This document shows positions 1-7,581 of a stretch of 33,819 nt of DNA, one piece after another. The position numbers were made by a program, and so were the translations under genes. This DNA comes from Bacteroidales bacterium (GTDB taxonomy: Bacteria > Bacteroidota > Bacteroidia > Bacteroidales > UBA932): the NCBI GenBank assembly GCA_017502125.1, contig JAFVVN010000012.1:1-33819 (forward strand), given 5' to 3'. The first letter of the stretch is position 1. Each line of letters opens with the position of its first letter. The notes under the pieces were generated by a model. The model made no database searches, had not been told where the DNA came from, and saw only the letters and a list, made by a program, of their open reading frames with translations.

Positions 1-1
1 A

Positions 2-76
2 TTTTCGGTACCATCAGGCGCTAAATCACTCAAAACTCTGCCTGTCGGTCTCACAGGTAAAGTATTGATTTGGTAA
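2..76 (+). CDS. possible 3' end of an upstream gene (partial)
   Basis: An open frame enters from the left edge and stops at TAA 74-76, giving 24 residues that end in GLTGKVLIW. The piece is too short to recognise. The reason to consider it is its position: the stop codon is the first base triplet of a 23-base sequence that recurs at 217-239 directly before the next gene, as if a normal stop-to-start spacer had been duplicated. A second frame (stop at 66-68) is also open from the edge, so the reading frame is not certain. Confidence 0.22.
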   Translation, partial: FSVPSGAKSLKTLPVGLTGKVLIW

Positions 77-96
77 AAGAAATAACGTAGACAAAA
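74..96 (+). repeat. direct repeat, copy 1, of the leader before the PG0541-like gene
   Basis: This 23-base sequence recurs at 217-239 with one mismatch (A78 versus C221); the core gaaataacgtagacaaaa is identical in both. The copies lie exactly 143 bases apart. The second copy ends one base before the ATG of the next gene. Confidence 0.85.
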
Positions 97-216
97 AGGA
101 GCGAAGCGACCAAGTCCTCCTCCCGAGGAGGAGGATTTAGGAGGAGGGTAACGTGAATAGATATTTTTCATATTTATGTATGCCTTAGCCCCAAGCTCTA
201 AGTTGAATGTTTTCAA
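97..216. repeat. palindromic element between the two leader copies
   Basis: The segment between the direct repeats carries a perfect 9-base stem (tcctcctcc 115-123 with ggaggagga 127-135, loop cga), followed by another ggaggagg at 139-146 that could pair with the same left arm instead. No credible reading frame is seen here. It resembles small GC-rich hairpin elements scattered between genes in Bacteroidales, but I cannot compare copies across the genome. The flanking 23-base duplication suggests insertion or local duplication. Confidence 0.5.
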
Positions 217-239
217 TAAACGAAATAACGTAGACAAAA
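217..239 (+). repeat. direct repeat, copy 2 (leader of the PG0541-like gene)
   Basis: This is the second copy of the 74-96 sequence. It begins with TAA and ends one base before ATG 241, so it forms the translation-initiation region of the following gene. No Shine-Dalgarno sequence is present, which is normal in Bacteroidota. Confidence 0.85.
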
Positions 240-240
240 T

Positions 241-534
241 ATGAAAGGAATTTTTATAGCATACGACCAGGCATATAACATGGAGATAGCCGATGCGATG
301 GAAGAAATCGGCGTCAGAGGCTTCACCATGTGGCAGGATATAGCCGGACGTGGAAGCGAAACAGGTGAACCCCACCTTGGCAACCACGCATGGCCTACAA
401 TGAACAATGCCATCCTGACATTTGTCCCTGACGAAAAGGTGGATGATATCCTTGAAATGGTCAGGGCAAAGGACGAAGACACCCCTGCGTTGGGTCTGAG
501 AGCCTTTGTGTGGAATATCGCAAAGTCTTACTGA
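241..534 (+). CDS. PG0541-family transporter-associated protein
   Basis: A 97-residue soluble protein without signal peptide or membrane segment. The pattern GVRGFT-W, GRGS, GEPH-G-HAWP-MN-A and the C-terminal GLRAFVWNI matches my memory of the PG0541 family, small PII-like proteins usually encoded just downstream of RND-type efflux genes in Bacteroidota. The length fits the family (about 100 residues). By analogy with PII-like proteins it may sense or regulate the efflux pump, but that is inference. The transporter genes would lie to the left of the window. It starts directly after the second copy of a duplicated leader. The next gene, trxA, has its own promoter, and a 14-base hairpin lies between them. 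Confidence 0.72.
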   Translation: MKGIFIAYDQAYNMEIADAMEEIGVRGFTMWQDIAGRGSETGEPHLGNHAWPTMNNAILTFVPDEKVDDILEMVRAKDEDTPALGLRAFVWNIAKSY

Positions 535-574
535 CATACCTCGGCTTTTTTAGGCCAATAAAATAGGTATCAAT

Positions 575-606
575 ATTGTAAATCCAACCGCAAAAGTTTA
601 TATTTG
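575..606 (+). promoter_or_regulatory. promoter for trxA and the following operon
   Basis: A TATATTTG box (599-606) fits the Bacteroides -7 consensus TAnnTTTG. A weak -33 element (ATTG, 575-578) lies 20 bases upstream. Transcription would start near 610, leaving a leader of about 70 bases before ATG 681. Confidence 0.6.
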
Positions 607-616
607 TGGTTGGATT
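581..616. terminator. 14-base inverted repeat, probable terminator of the PG0541-like gene
   Basis: Left arm 581-594 and right arm 603-616 pair over 14 bases with one G-T wobble; the loop is 8 bases and is followed by cttcgtttt. It could end transcription from the left. It also overlaps the -7 box of the trxA promoter (599-606), so an operator role is an alternative. Confidence 0.45.
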
Positions 617-680
617 CTTCGTTTTGCCATCCTGAAAAAAGTGAGGAATCCGGTAGTAATAATTTAAAAACATCAATATT

Positions 681-995
681 ATGGCACATGTAATAACAGA
701 CGCGAATTTCGCTGAGACTTTGAATACTGATAAACTTGTGGTTGTGGATTTCTGGGCAACATGGTGTGGACCTTGCAAGGCCATCGCTCCTGTCGTTGAT
801 GAACTGGCGACTGAGTATGAGGGCAGGGCAGTGATCTGCAAGTGCAATGTGGACGAGTGTGACGATGTCCCTATGAACTATAACATCAGGAGCATCCCTA
901 CCCTTCTTTTCTTCAAGAACGGAGAGGTTGTGGACAGACATGTAGGTGCTGCTTCCAAGGCAGATCTTGCAGCTAAGATAGACGCTAATCTTTAA
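681..995 (+). CDS. trxA: thioredoxin
   Basis: A 104-residue cytoplasmic thioredoxin that reduces protein disulfides using electrons from thioredoxin reductase. The active site WCGPC is at residues 28-32 with the following lysine, and the conserved cis-proline sits in SIPT (P73). The length is the family norm, and there is no signal peptide, which separates it from the TlpA-type protein at 22343. It carries extra cysteines (CKCNVDEC, about 53-60) beyond the active pair. It is the first gene of the plus-strand run and is followed after 6 bases by the outer-membrane protein. Its promoter lies at 575-606. Confidence 0.95.
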   Translation: MAHVITDANFAETLNTDKLVVVDFWATWCGPCKAIAPVVDELATEYEGRAVICKCNVDECDDVPMNYNIRSIPTLLFFKNGEVVDRHVGAASKADLAAKIDANL

Positions 996-1001
996 TCCCG
1001 C

Positions 1002-1628
1002 ATGGCCATGAAACGTTTCTTGTCGATAGCATTGATCTGTGCTGCAGCTCTTTTCAGCGCGGTTCAGGCGAATGCTCAGAAGTTCGGTGTGATCGGAGGA
1101 CTTACATTTTCAAGCATCGAGAATATTGATAACAGCTCTAAGACCGGCTGGAACCTTGGTGCAACCGCTCAGTTCAAGCTCCCTCTTGGATTTTCTCTTC
1201 AGCCGTCGCTGATATATAACTCCAAGGCTGCCCAGCTGGGTGGAACTCTGGCCACAGGAAGCCTGAATGTGGGTTATCTGGAACTTCCGGTCTCTGTTCA
1301 GTGGGGTCCGGACCTCTTGATTTTCAGACCTTTCATTGATGTTTCTCCATATGTGGGCTGCGCTCTCACCAGCGATATGTCCGTGGAGACCCTCCTGACC
1401 AAGGAAGAGTGGAATACCTCAAACCTCCAGCGTTTCGAATATGGTCTCGGACTGGGTGGAGGTGTTGAAATATGGCGTTTCCAGATTCTGTGCAGATATA
1501 ACTGGAACTTCGGACCTCTGTTCAATGATGAGGGAAAGCTCAGTAACATCCCGCAGATGGAGGAGGCCCTCAAGGACAAGAACTTTGGAGGCGTGACACT
1601 TTCGTTGGCCCTGCTTTTTGGAAAATAG
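1002..1628 (+). CDS. outer-membrane beta-barrel protein (porin family)
   Basis: A 208-residue protein with a signal peptide ending in VQANAQ (about residues 1-26; ATG 1008 is an equally possible start). The mature part alternates polar and hydrophobic residues as in an 8-stranded barrel: GVIGGLTFSS near the start, GWNLGATAQF, GLGLGGGVEI, and a last strand ending in VTLSLALLFGK. This fits the OMP_b-brl_2 type common in Bacteroidota. The role is unknown; such proteins are usually small outer-membrane proteins of unassigned function. It follows trxA by 6 bases and is one base from the LOG-family gene, so it is cotranscribed with housekeeping genes. Confidence 0.8.
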   Translation: MAMKRFLSIALICAAALFSAVQANAQKFGVIGGLTFSSIENIDNSSKTGWNLGATAQFKLPLGFSLQPSLIYNSKAAQLGGTLATGSLNVGYLELPVSVQWGPDLLIFRPFIDVSPYVGCALTSDMSVETLLTKEEWNTSNLQRFEYGLGLGGGVEIWRFQILCRYNWNFGPLFNDEGKLSNIPQMEEALKDKNFGGVTLSLALLFGK

Positions 1629-1629
1629 A

Positions 1630-2160
1630 ATGAAGAAGATAGCAGTATTCTGTTCGGCAAGTCTTGAAATAGATACCAAGTATAACAAAGTCGCCCGCGA
1701 GTTCGTCAGGGCGGCTTCGTTGCGTGGATATGGGGTGGTTTCCGGAGGTACAGTAAAGGGTACGATGGGAGTGATTTCCGATGAACTGGTGGCATGCGGC
1801 GGGTACCACAAGGGGGTTATTCCGCATTTCATGGAGCAGTATGTGTATCCCAAGCTTTCCGAACTGGTGTGGACTGACACTATGGCCGAGCGCAAGACAG
1901 AAATGCGCCAGGGAACATGTGCTGTGGTGGCGCTCCCAGGCGGTGTGGGTACTCTCGATGAGTTGATTGAGACTGTGGCTCTCGTGCACCTCAAGAGATA
2001 TGACGGGAAGGTGGCAGTGCTGAATCATGATGGTTTCTATGAGCCTCTGAAACGGCTTCTCGACCATTACCTTGAGACTAAGATGATGCCGCTGTCGACA
2101 CGTGAGAAGGTGATTTTTGCAGACTCGGTCGAAGAACTGCTGGACAGGCTTGAAGATTAG
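1630..2160 (+). CDS. LOG-family / TIGR00730 Rossmann-fold protein
   Basis: A 176-residue cytoplasmic protein. The start at ATG 1630 gives MKKIAVFCSAS, the usual family N-terminus; an in-frame ATG at 1618 overlaps the previous gene and would add four residues without family support. Family motifs are SGG-TVKGTMG (about 38-47), AERK (86-89) and the nucleotide-binding PGGVGTLDE (103-111). Characterised relatives hydrolyse cytokinin riboside 5'-monophosphate or related nucleotides to a free base and ribose phosphate. Which nucleotide this one uses is unknown. The gene is one base from the previous stop and 4 bases from the next start. Confidence 0.85.
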   Translation: MKKIAVFCSASLEIDTKYNKVAREFVRAASLRGYGVVSGGTVKGTMGVISDELVACGGYHKGVIPHFMEQYVYPKLSELVWTDTMAERKTEMRQGTCAVVALPGGVGTLDELIETVALVHLKRYDGKVAVLNHDGFYEPLKRLLDHYLETKMMPLSTREKVIFADSVEELLDRLED

Positions 2161-2164
2161 TCTT

Positions 2165-3145
2165 ATGGATATATCGTCAATAAAGGAATTTCTTGGAAGC
2201 GATTGGACTGCGGTGCAGGAGAGCATTACTTCTGCACTGGACAGTGATATATCCCTTCTCAATTCCACAAACAGATCCATTCTTTCACAGTCCGGAAAGC
2301 AGCTCAGGCCTATGCTTGCCCTCATGGTGGCTCGTGCCTGTGCCGGCAGGGCCGGGGATGCATGTGTCAGATATGCTGCGGCTGCAGAACTTCTTCACAA
2401 TGCGACCCTTCTTCACGATGATGTTGCTGACGGAAGTGAACTTCGCCGCGGCAAGCCGACCATAATGTCGCTGATGGGACCGTCTGTGTCTGTCCTTGTA
2501 GGAGATTATTGGCTGGTCAAGGCCATGGAGCTGATTCTTCAGGATGGAGAGACTGATGTGCAGGTGATAAGGATATTCTCCAAGACACTGAGCGACCTTG
2601 CGGAAGGAGAGATGCTCCAGCTCCAGAAGGCGCAGAACGGTGACACTGTCGAGGAGGACTATCTGAGGATAATCTACAACAAGACAGCGTCGCTGTTTGA
2701 GGCGGCCTGTGTGTCTGCAGCCATATCGGTGGGCGCTCCTGAGGCATATGTGGAGGCTGCCAGAAGATATGCCGTGGCTTTGGGACTGGCATTTCAGATC
2801 AAGGATGACATATTGGATTATTCCGGTACCGAGTCTGTGGGCAAGCCGTTGGGAGTGGATATTCTTGAGCAGAAGATCACCATCCCGCTTCTTGGAGCCT
2901 TGAGGAACGTTTCCGGGGAAAGGTCTGAGGAAGTGCGTGCGATGGTGAAAGATATAGTGGGTAATCCGGGGCTCAGGGATGAGATAGTCAGATTCGTGAA
3001 GGAGAACGGAGGACTTGAGTATGCTGTGAAACGTCTTGGTGAGTATGTTCAGGAGGCGGTCCATGCCCTGGATGTCCTTCCGGATTCCAAGGAGAAGGCA
3101 GGTCTGGTGGAGCTTGCGCGCTACACTGCAATTCGTGACAGGTAA
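2165..3145 (+). CDS. all-trans polyprenyl diphosphate synthase
   Basis: A 326-residue member of the trans-prenyltransferase family, which lengthens allylic diphosphates with isopentenyl diphosphate, here most likely for the menaquinone side chain. The frame is open from 2117, but ATG 2165 follows the previous stop by 4 bases and gives a normal N-terminus. Motifs: GKQLRP (44-49), first aspartate-rich motif DDVAD (85-89) with RRGKPT after it, YNKT (171-174), and second motif DDILD (214-218) after FQIK. All catalytic residues expected for the family are present. The chain length of the product cannot be fixed by eye, so I leave the symbol blank (ispB-like). Confidence 0.9.
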   Translation: MDISSIKEFLGSDWTAVQESITSALDSDISLLNSTNRSILSQSGKQLRPMLALMVARACAGRAGDACVRYAAAAELLHNATLLHDDVADGSELRRGKPTIMSLMGPSVSVLVGDYWLVKAMELILQDGETDVQVIRIFSKTLSDLAEGEMLQLQKAQNGDTVEEDYLRIIYNKTASLFEAACVSAAISVGAPEAYVEAARRYAVALGLAFQIKDDILDYSGTESVGKPLGVDILEQKITIPLLGALRNVSGERSEEVRAMVKDIVGNPGLRDEIVRFVKENGGLEYAVKRLGEYVQEAVHALDVLPDSKEKAGLVELARYTAIRDR

Positions 3146-3190
3146 GGTCACGGCCGGGCTTTTCGGGAAATCCATAAAAATAAGGAACGA

Positions 3191-4246
3191 ATGCGTTTTT
3201 CAGATATAATAGGAAATGCCGATGTGGCGAAGACTCTGGTGTCCATGGCGGACAGCGGAAGGGTGGCGCATGCCATGCTCATGTACGAGAACGAGGGCTG
3301 CGGTGCTCTGGCTTTGGCCTTGGCATATGTGCAGTATCTGAACTGCAGCAACCCTCATGACGGGGACTCATGCGGAGAGTGTCCTTCGTGCCGTCAGATG
3401 GCCAAACTTATTCATCCGGATGTCCATTATGTGTTTCCGGTGAACAAAGGCCCTAAGACTTCTGATGACAAGCCGACTTCGGAATCCTACATGAAATACT
3501 GGAGGGAGCTGGCAATCGCGAATCCATATTTTGTGGAGGCGGACCTTCAGAGGGCGATAGGCATCGAGAGCAAGAACGGACTGATTGCTGTGGCAGAAGC
3601 CAGGAACATCATCAGCAAGCTCTCCCTGACTGCCGTTGCAGACGGATACAAGGCGGTGATTTTCTATCTGCCGGAAAAGATGAATCAGGAAACTGCCAAC
3701 AGGCTTCTCAAGATGGTGGAGGAACCGCCGGTCCAGACCCTCTTCATCTTCATAACCCATGCTCCGGAGAAGGTGCTCCAGACCATATTCTCCCGTTGTC
3801 AGAGCATAAGGGTCCTGCCTCTGACCAAGGAGGAGGCCGAGCAGGTGAAGGCTTTGAATCCGTTCGATGACAGCGAGGAATACAATGTCTTCATGGATAT
3901 GTTTTCCGACCTGATGAATGCTCTTGTCTCACGGGATCTCATGGGGGCTCTGGAATGTGGGGAGAGCATGGCGGCTCTTGAATCGCGTGAAAAACAGAAA
4001 GCTTTTTGTACCTTTGCGGGTGAATGTATAAGAAAGATATTCATGTTCCAGCAGAATCTTCCTCAGATAGCGGGGGTTTCTGAGCAGGAGCAGGAATTTT
4101 ATGTCAATATGGCCGGACGATGCGGAAGGAAATTCTGTTCGCGTTCGATGGCTGATGTTGAAAAGGTGGTGGCGATGATCGACAGGAATGTGAGTTCCAA
4201 GATACTTTTCACGGACCTTGTCAACAGAATGTTTTTGAATATATGA
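3191..4246 (+). CDS. holB: DNA polymerase III delta-prime subunit
   Basis: A 351-residue AAA+-type clamp-loader subunit, part of the complex that loads the sliding clamp at replication forks. It carries the zinc site C52, C61, C64, C67 (GECPSC) and the conserved IFSRCQSI segment (SRC motif). The P-loop region reads YENEGCGAL and lacks the Walker lysine, as is usual for delta-prime, which does not hydrolyse ATP. The family usually has about 330-370 residues. The 45-base spacer before it is the longest within this run. Its stop overlaps the start of the next gene by four bases (ATGA), suggesting translational coupling. Confidence 0.88.
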   Translation: MRFSDIIGNADVAKTLVSMADSGRVAHAMLMYENEGCGALALALAYVQYLNCSNPHDGDSCGECPSCRQMAKLIHPDVHYVFPVNKGPKTSDDKPTSESYMKYWRELAIANPYFVEADLQRAIGIESKNGLIAVAEARNIISKLSLTAVADGYKAVIFYLPEKMNQETANRLLKMVEEPPVQTLFIFITHAPEKVLQTIFSRCQSIRVLPLTKEEAEQVKALNPFDDSEEYNVFMDMFSDLMNALVSRDLMGALECGESMAALESREKQKAFCTFAGECIRKIFMFQQNLPQIAGVSEQEQEFYVNMAGRCGRKFCSRSMADVEKVVAMIDRNVSSKILFTDLVNRMFLNI

Positions 4247-5511
4247 TTGAATCTAAAGAATATGATTGCTCCAGAGGCTGTGTGGTGGAACATACTGCCA
4301 GTGGTGAGACAGAGTGCACCTATCGTCAGGGGTGCTGCAAACTTGAAGTCTATGACTGGCTTCAGGGGGTGAATCAGGAGCAGTTCGACGACTTTTTCGA
4401 GGTGCGTTTCAAGAATACGCGCAAGGCTATATTCCGCAATGCTTCGGGTCAGAGTCTGAAGACCGGGGACCTCGTGATCGTGGAGGCGACAAATGGTCAC
4501 GACCTTGGAATCGTGACTCTTGAGGGCCCTATTGTTGGTCGTCAGATGAAGTGCAAGAGGGTGAATCCGGAGAACTTCGAGTTCAAGAAGATATATAGGA
4601 AGGCCAAGCTTTTCGATATTGAGAAGTGGCAGGAGGCGATTGCCCGTGAGCATGAGACCATGATCCGTTCACGTCAGATTGCAGCCGAGCTCGGCCTGGA
4701 GATGAAGATCGGAGACGTTGAGTTCCAGGGAGACGGCACCAAGGCTATCTTCTATTACATAGCAGACGGCCGAGTGGACTTCCGCCAGCTCATCAAGGTC
4801 TTTGCAGAGGAGTTCCGCATCAGGATCGAGATGAAGCAGATCGGAGCGCGTCAGGAGGCCGGTCTGATAGGTGGACTCGGAGTCTGTGGCCGCGAGTTGT
4901 GCTGTTCGAACTATATATCAAGCTTCCAGTCCATAACCACTTCTGCGGCACGTATCCAGGATCTTTCCCTGAATCCCCAGAAGCTGGCAGGTCAGTGCGG
5001 CAAGCTCAAGTGCTGTCTTAACTATGAGACGGCTGCATACATGGATGCACAGTCGAGAATTCCGAAAGTCAACAACCCTTTGGAGTTCCAGGACGGACTG
5101 GCATATCTGATGAAGACCGATATACTTCGTGAAATCATGTATTTCTCATACGATCCGTCATCTTTGGCGAATCTCTATCCTCTTTATGCTGAGGAAGTAT
5201 GGGATATAATCCGCATGAACCGTAATGGTGTGAAGCCTGAGTCGCTCAAGGAGGATTCCGCTCCTGCCGCTCCTGAGTTTGTGACAGCTGTCGGAGATGA
5301 TGCCATCAACCGTTTCGATGAGGCACGCAAACGCAAGAAAAAGAAAAGATCCGGGGGCAGCCGCTCCAAGGCAAATGTCGGTGAAGGCAGTCAGTCTGCA
5401 CCAAAGCAGCGTGAGGACTCACAGCCGGCTGAGCGTCGGGAGTCCCGTGGTGAGGGGAGAGGAAGAAGGAACCGTGGCAATCGTGATGGACGCAAATCTA
5501 AAACGGAATAG
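4243..5511 (+). CDS. ricT: RicT-like PSP1-domain protein
   Basis: A 422-residue cytoplasmic protein of the PSP1/YaaT family. Two cysteine clusters typical of RicT are present, GVCGRELCC (C215, C220, C221) and GQCGKLKCC (C252, C257, C258). In Bacillus, RicT forms a complex with RicA and RicF that binds iron-sulfur clusters and affects RNA processing. The N-terminal 30 residues hold five further cysteines, and the C-terminal 70 residues (after about 355) are lysine-, arginine- and serine-rich, probably disordered and able to contact RNA. No ricA or ricF is seen here. It overlaps the delta-prime gene by four bases and precedes trmB by two, a housekeeping context. Confidence 0.85.
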   Translation: MIESKEYDCSRGCVVEHTASGETECTYRQGCCKLEVYDWLQGVNQEQFDDFFEVRFKNTRKAIFRNASGQSLKTGDLVIVEATNGHDLGIVTLEGPIVGRQMKCKRVNPENFEFKKIYRKAKLFDIEKWQEAIAREHETMIRSRQIAAELGLEMKIGDVEFQGDGTKAIFYYIADGRVDFRQLIKVFAEEFRIRIEMKQIGARQEAGLIGGLGVCGRELCCSNYISSFQSITTSAARIQDLSLNPQKLAGQCGKLKCCLNYETAAYMDAQSRIPKVNNPLEFQDGLAYLMKTDILREIMYFSYDPSSLANLYPLYAEEVWDIIRMNRNGVKPESLKEDSAPAAPEFVTAVGDDAINRFDEARKRKKKKRSGGSRSKANVGEGSQSAPKQREDSQPAERRESRGEGRGRRNRGNRDGRKSKTE

Positions 5512-5513
5512 TC

Positions 5514-6350
5514 ATGGGAAAGGACAAGCTGAGAAAATTCCGTGAAAACGAGACCTTCCGCTGCATGATTCAGCCGGAGACTTCCGAGGTACTGAATCGT
5601 GACCATCCCATCAAGGGCAATTGGTGTCGCGACTTCTTCTGTAATGACAACCCTATAGTCGTGGAGTTGGGTTGTGGCAAGGGTGACTACACGGTGGATC
5701 TTGCAGAGCGTAATCCTTCGTTCAACTATATCGGCATCGACATCAAGGGCGCCCGTCTGTGGAAGGGTGCAAAATATGCTGAGGAACATGGTCTGAAGAA
5801 TGTGGCCTTCCTTCGCACCCGCATAGAGTTCATCGAGTCGCTTTTTGCTCCGGGTGAGGTGTCTGAAATATGGATAACCTTTGCTGACCCTCAGATAGGA
5901 CGCGAGAAGAAACGTCTCACAGCACCGCTCTTCATGTCCCGTTATCGTAATTTCCTGAAGCCCGGTGGAATCGTTCATCTGAAGACAGACAGCAGGTACC
6001 TCCACGAATATTCCCGTGCAATGGCCGAACAGAACGGTCTTAAGATCCTTGCCTGTGCCACCGACATATATGGCGCTGACCGCGAGCGACTTTATGCAAG
6101 CGGCCTTTCTTCACTCTGCGGCCGTGATGCGGTGGATGCCTTGTTCGAGGTCCAGACCTTCTATGAGTCTCAGTATCTGGCCCAGGGTTTCCCCATCACA
6201 TATCTCTCATTCCTGGCAGACCATGAAGGCCCATATGTCTCCCCTGAATGGGACGAGGATACCTGGAAGGGTGAGAATCACCATTTCGTGATACCTTCAG
6301 GTCTTCCCGTAGCATCGAAATTCTATCCTGACGAGCAGAATACCCTATAG
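5514..6350 (+). CDS. trmB: tRNA (guanine-N7-)-methyltransferase
   Basis: A 278-residue SAM-dependent methyltransferase that makes m7G46 in the variable loop of tRNA. The SAM-binding motif VVELGCGKGDYT is at about 49-60, GIDIKG at 74-79, and the substrate region FADPQ...KKRLT at about 123-136. The last differs from the proteobacterial FPDPWPKKRH form, which I take as lineage variation rather than decay. The C-terminal extension beyond about residue 220 (HEGPYVSPEWDED) is longer than in E. coli. It is the last gene of the plus-strand run; a strong terminator starts 39 bases after its stop. Confidence 0.92.
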   Translation: MGKDKLRKFRENETFRCMIQPETSEVLNRDHPIKGNWCRDFFCNDNPIVVELGCGKGDYTVDLAERNPSFNYIGIDIKGARLWKGAKYAEEHGLKNVAFLRTRIEFIESLFAPGEVSEIWITFADPQIGREKKRLTAPLFMSRYRNFLKPGGIVHLKTDSRYLHEYSRAMAEQNGLKILACATDIYGADRERLYASGLSSLCGRDAVDALFEVQTFYESQYLAQGFPITYLSFLADHEGPYVSPEWDEDTWKGENHHFVIPSGLPVASKFYPDEQNTL

Positions 6351-6389
6351 CCCGTTTTACTAATCAGTTGATGTACAATATGTTATATT

Positions 6390-6424
6390 AAAACGCCTGC
6401 TCCATTTGCCGCAGGCGTTTTTGC
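6390..6424. terminator. bidirectional terminator between trmB and miaA
   Basis: An 11-base perfect stem (6390-6400 with 6411-6421, core cgcctgc/gcaggcg) with a 10-base loop. A-rich sequence lies on the left and a T-tract on the right, so it can serve both convergent genes. Confidence 0.88.
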
Positions 6425-6470
6425 TTAAGTGGCTGAGAACCATTGAGTTGTGTGTTGGTGGGGTGTGGGG

Positions 6471-7574
6471 TCAGACATTCGTCCAGTGGATGCGGATGCC
6501 TTTGCGTTCCATTCCACGGAACCAGGTCATCTGGCGCTTTGCAAACTGGTGTATGGCTGTGGCCAGTTGCGTGCGCATCTGTTCGAACGTCAATTCCCCT
6601 TTGGCATATAATGTGACGAATTTATATTCCAGACCATAATATATAAGGTCTTCCGCCGGAATCGGATGACGTTTTCCCTCGGAGTCGGGAGTTATGGCTG
6701 TATGGGTTCCGTTCAGCAGACTTCTGATTTCTTCCACCATGCCTTCTTCCAGACGTGAGTCCAGGCGGCGGTCGATTCTCGCGTTTCTTTCGTCGCGGCT
6801 CACAAGAGTACCTATATAATATGTGTTCTTTGGAAGGAATGCCGTCCGGTTCACAGGATGCTCCGCTTCATATATGGCAATCTCCAGAGCACGGATCAGA
6901 CGCTTGCGGGTGTCGTAGTCGGTGCTGTTGTGAAGTGGTTTCAAGGCTGCCAGCCTCTGAATCAGTTCCTCGGTGGACTCCTTGTCCAGTTCTTCTCTGA
7001 GTGCCTGGTCCGCAGGAACTTCCGGGAGGGAATACCCGCATGTGGCTACTTCCACATATAGTCCTGAACCTCCGCAGAGAATCGGAATGCCACCCCTTTC
7101 CACAATGTCCCTGTACGCCTTTTCGAAGTCGCGCTGATATTCGAAGATGTTGTATTTTGCTCCGGCATCCACAATGTCCATCAGGTGATATGGAATCTCC
7201 TCATATTCAGCCAGATCCTTTCCAGTTCCAATATCCATCCCCCTATATACCTGTCTTGAATCTGCCGAAATTATCTCGGCTCCGGAGTACGGGAGGCAAG
7301 GGTTCCCCATCCCCTGCGGCCAGGGGGGTAGCACGCTTTCTTCACCCTTGCCTCCCGTGCTCCTCTTCTGAGGACGTCTTGCCGAAAGCAACGCATTGAT
7401 CTCCCGTGCCAGGCGGACAGCATATTTCGTCTTTCCGGATGCCGTCGGGCCCAGGACACAGATCAGGTCAATCTCCCCAGACATGTACTTGTCCAGTAGT
7501 TCAGCTGCGTTGATTTCTTCTGCAGGAGGAAGTTCCGCCATCGGGGGAATCGGTGTGAAAGGTTTCTTTGCCAT
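6471..7574 (-). CDS. miaA: tRNA dimethylallyltransferase with an inserted palindrome-encoded segment
   Basis: MiaA transfers a dimethylallyl group to A37 of tRNAs that read UNN codons. The P-loop GPTASGKT is at 42-49, SADSRQVYR at 103-111, GTGKD after it, and CGGSGLY further on. The protein is 367 residues, whereas the family usually has about 300. Two features explain this: a 30-residue N-terminal extension (M31 gives MSGEIDLICVLGPTASGKT, a better match to family starts), and about 38 extra residues (about 61-98) between the helix after the P-loop and GAEIISADS. DNA 7286-7361 under that insert is a long inverted repeat, so the insert seems to be a translated palindromic element. The frame is intact, and the other conserved motifs are present. 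It is divergent from smpB and convergent with trmB. Confidence 0.92.
   Translation of the reverse strand: MAKKPFTPIPPMAELPPAEEINAAELLDKYMSGEIDLICVLGPTASGKTKYAVRLAREINALLSARRPQKRSTGGKGEESVLPPWPQGMGNPCLPYSGAEIISADSRQVYRGMDIGTGKDLAEYEEIPYHLMDIVDAGAKYNIFEYQRDFEKAYRDIVERGGIPILCGGSGLYVEVATCGYSLPEVPADQALREELDKESTEELIQRLAALKPLHNSTDYDTRKRLIRALEIAIYEAEHPVNRTAFLPKNTYYIGTLVSRDERNARIDRRLDSRLEEGMVEEIRSLLNGTHTAITPDSEGKRHPIPAEDLIYYGLEYKFVTLYAKGELTFEQMRTQLATAIHQFAKRQMTWFRGMERKGIRIHWTNV
7286..7361. repeat. palindromic element inserted in frame within miaA
   Basis: A 15-base perfect inverted repeat (7289-7303 and 7344-7358), extendable to 18 with one wobble (7286-7303/7344-7361). Inside it is a smaller hairpin, cccctg/cagggg (about 7311-7326). 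Read on the minus strand it encodes residues about 72-97 of MiaA, a stretch rich in Gly, Pro and Lys that has no counterpart in ordinary MiaA. Its base composition and symmetry are unlike the surrounding gene. Confidence 0.75.
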
Positions 7575-7581
7575 AGCGGTG

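Noticed and set aside
115-147. CRISPR-like array from repeated ggaggagg
   Set aside because: The units are 8-9 bases with unequal spacing of a few bases, and they form one hairpin. There are no spacers or cas genes.
541-565. Terminator from ggctttttt/aggcc after the PG0541-like gene
   Set aside because: The arms do not pair well; the inverted repeat at 581-616 is a better candidate.
1570-2325. Long antisense open frame of 251 codons across the LOG-family and polyprenyl synthase genes
   Set aside because: It runs opposite to two genes with clear family motifs, has no recognisable motif, and no promoter box stands before it. The same applies to other long antisense frames such as 2285-3175 and 16714-17421.
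5880-5925. Degenerate TrmB active site (FADPQIGREKKRLT in place of FPDPWPKKRH)
   Set aside because: I judge this a lineage-specific form, because the SAM site and the rest of the fold are intact.
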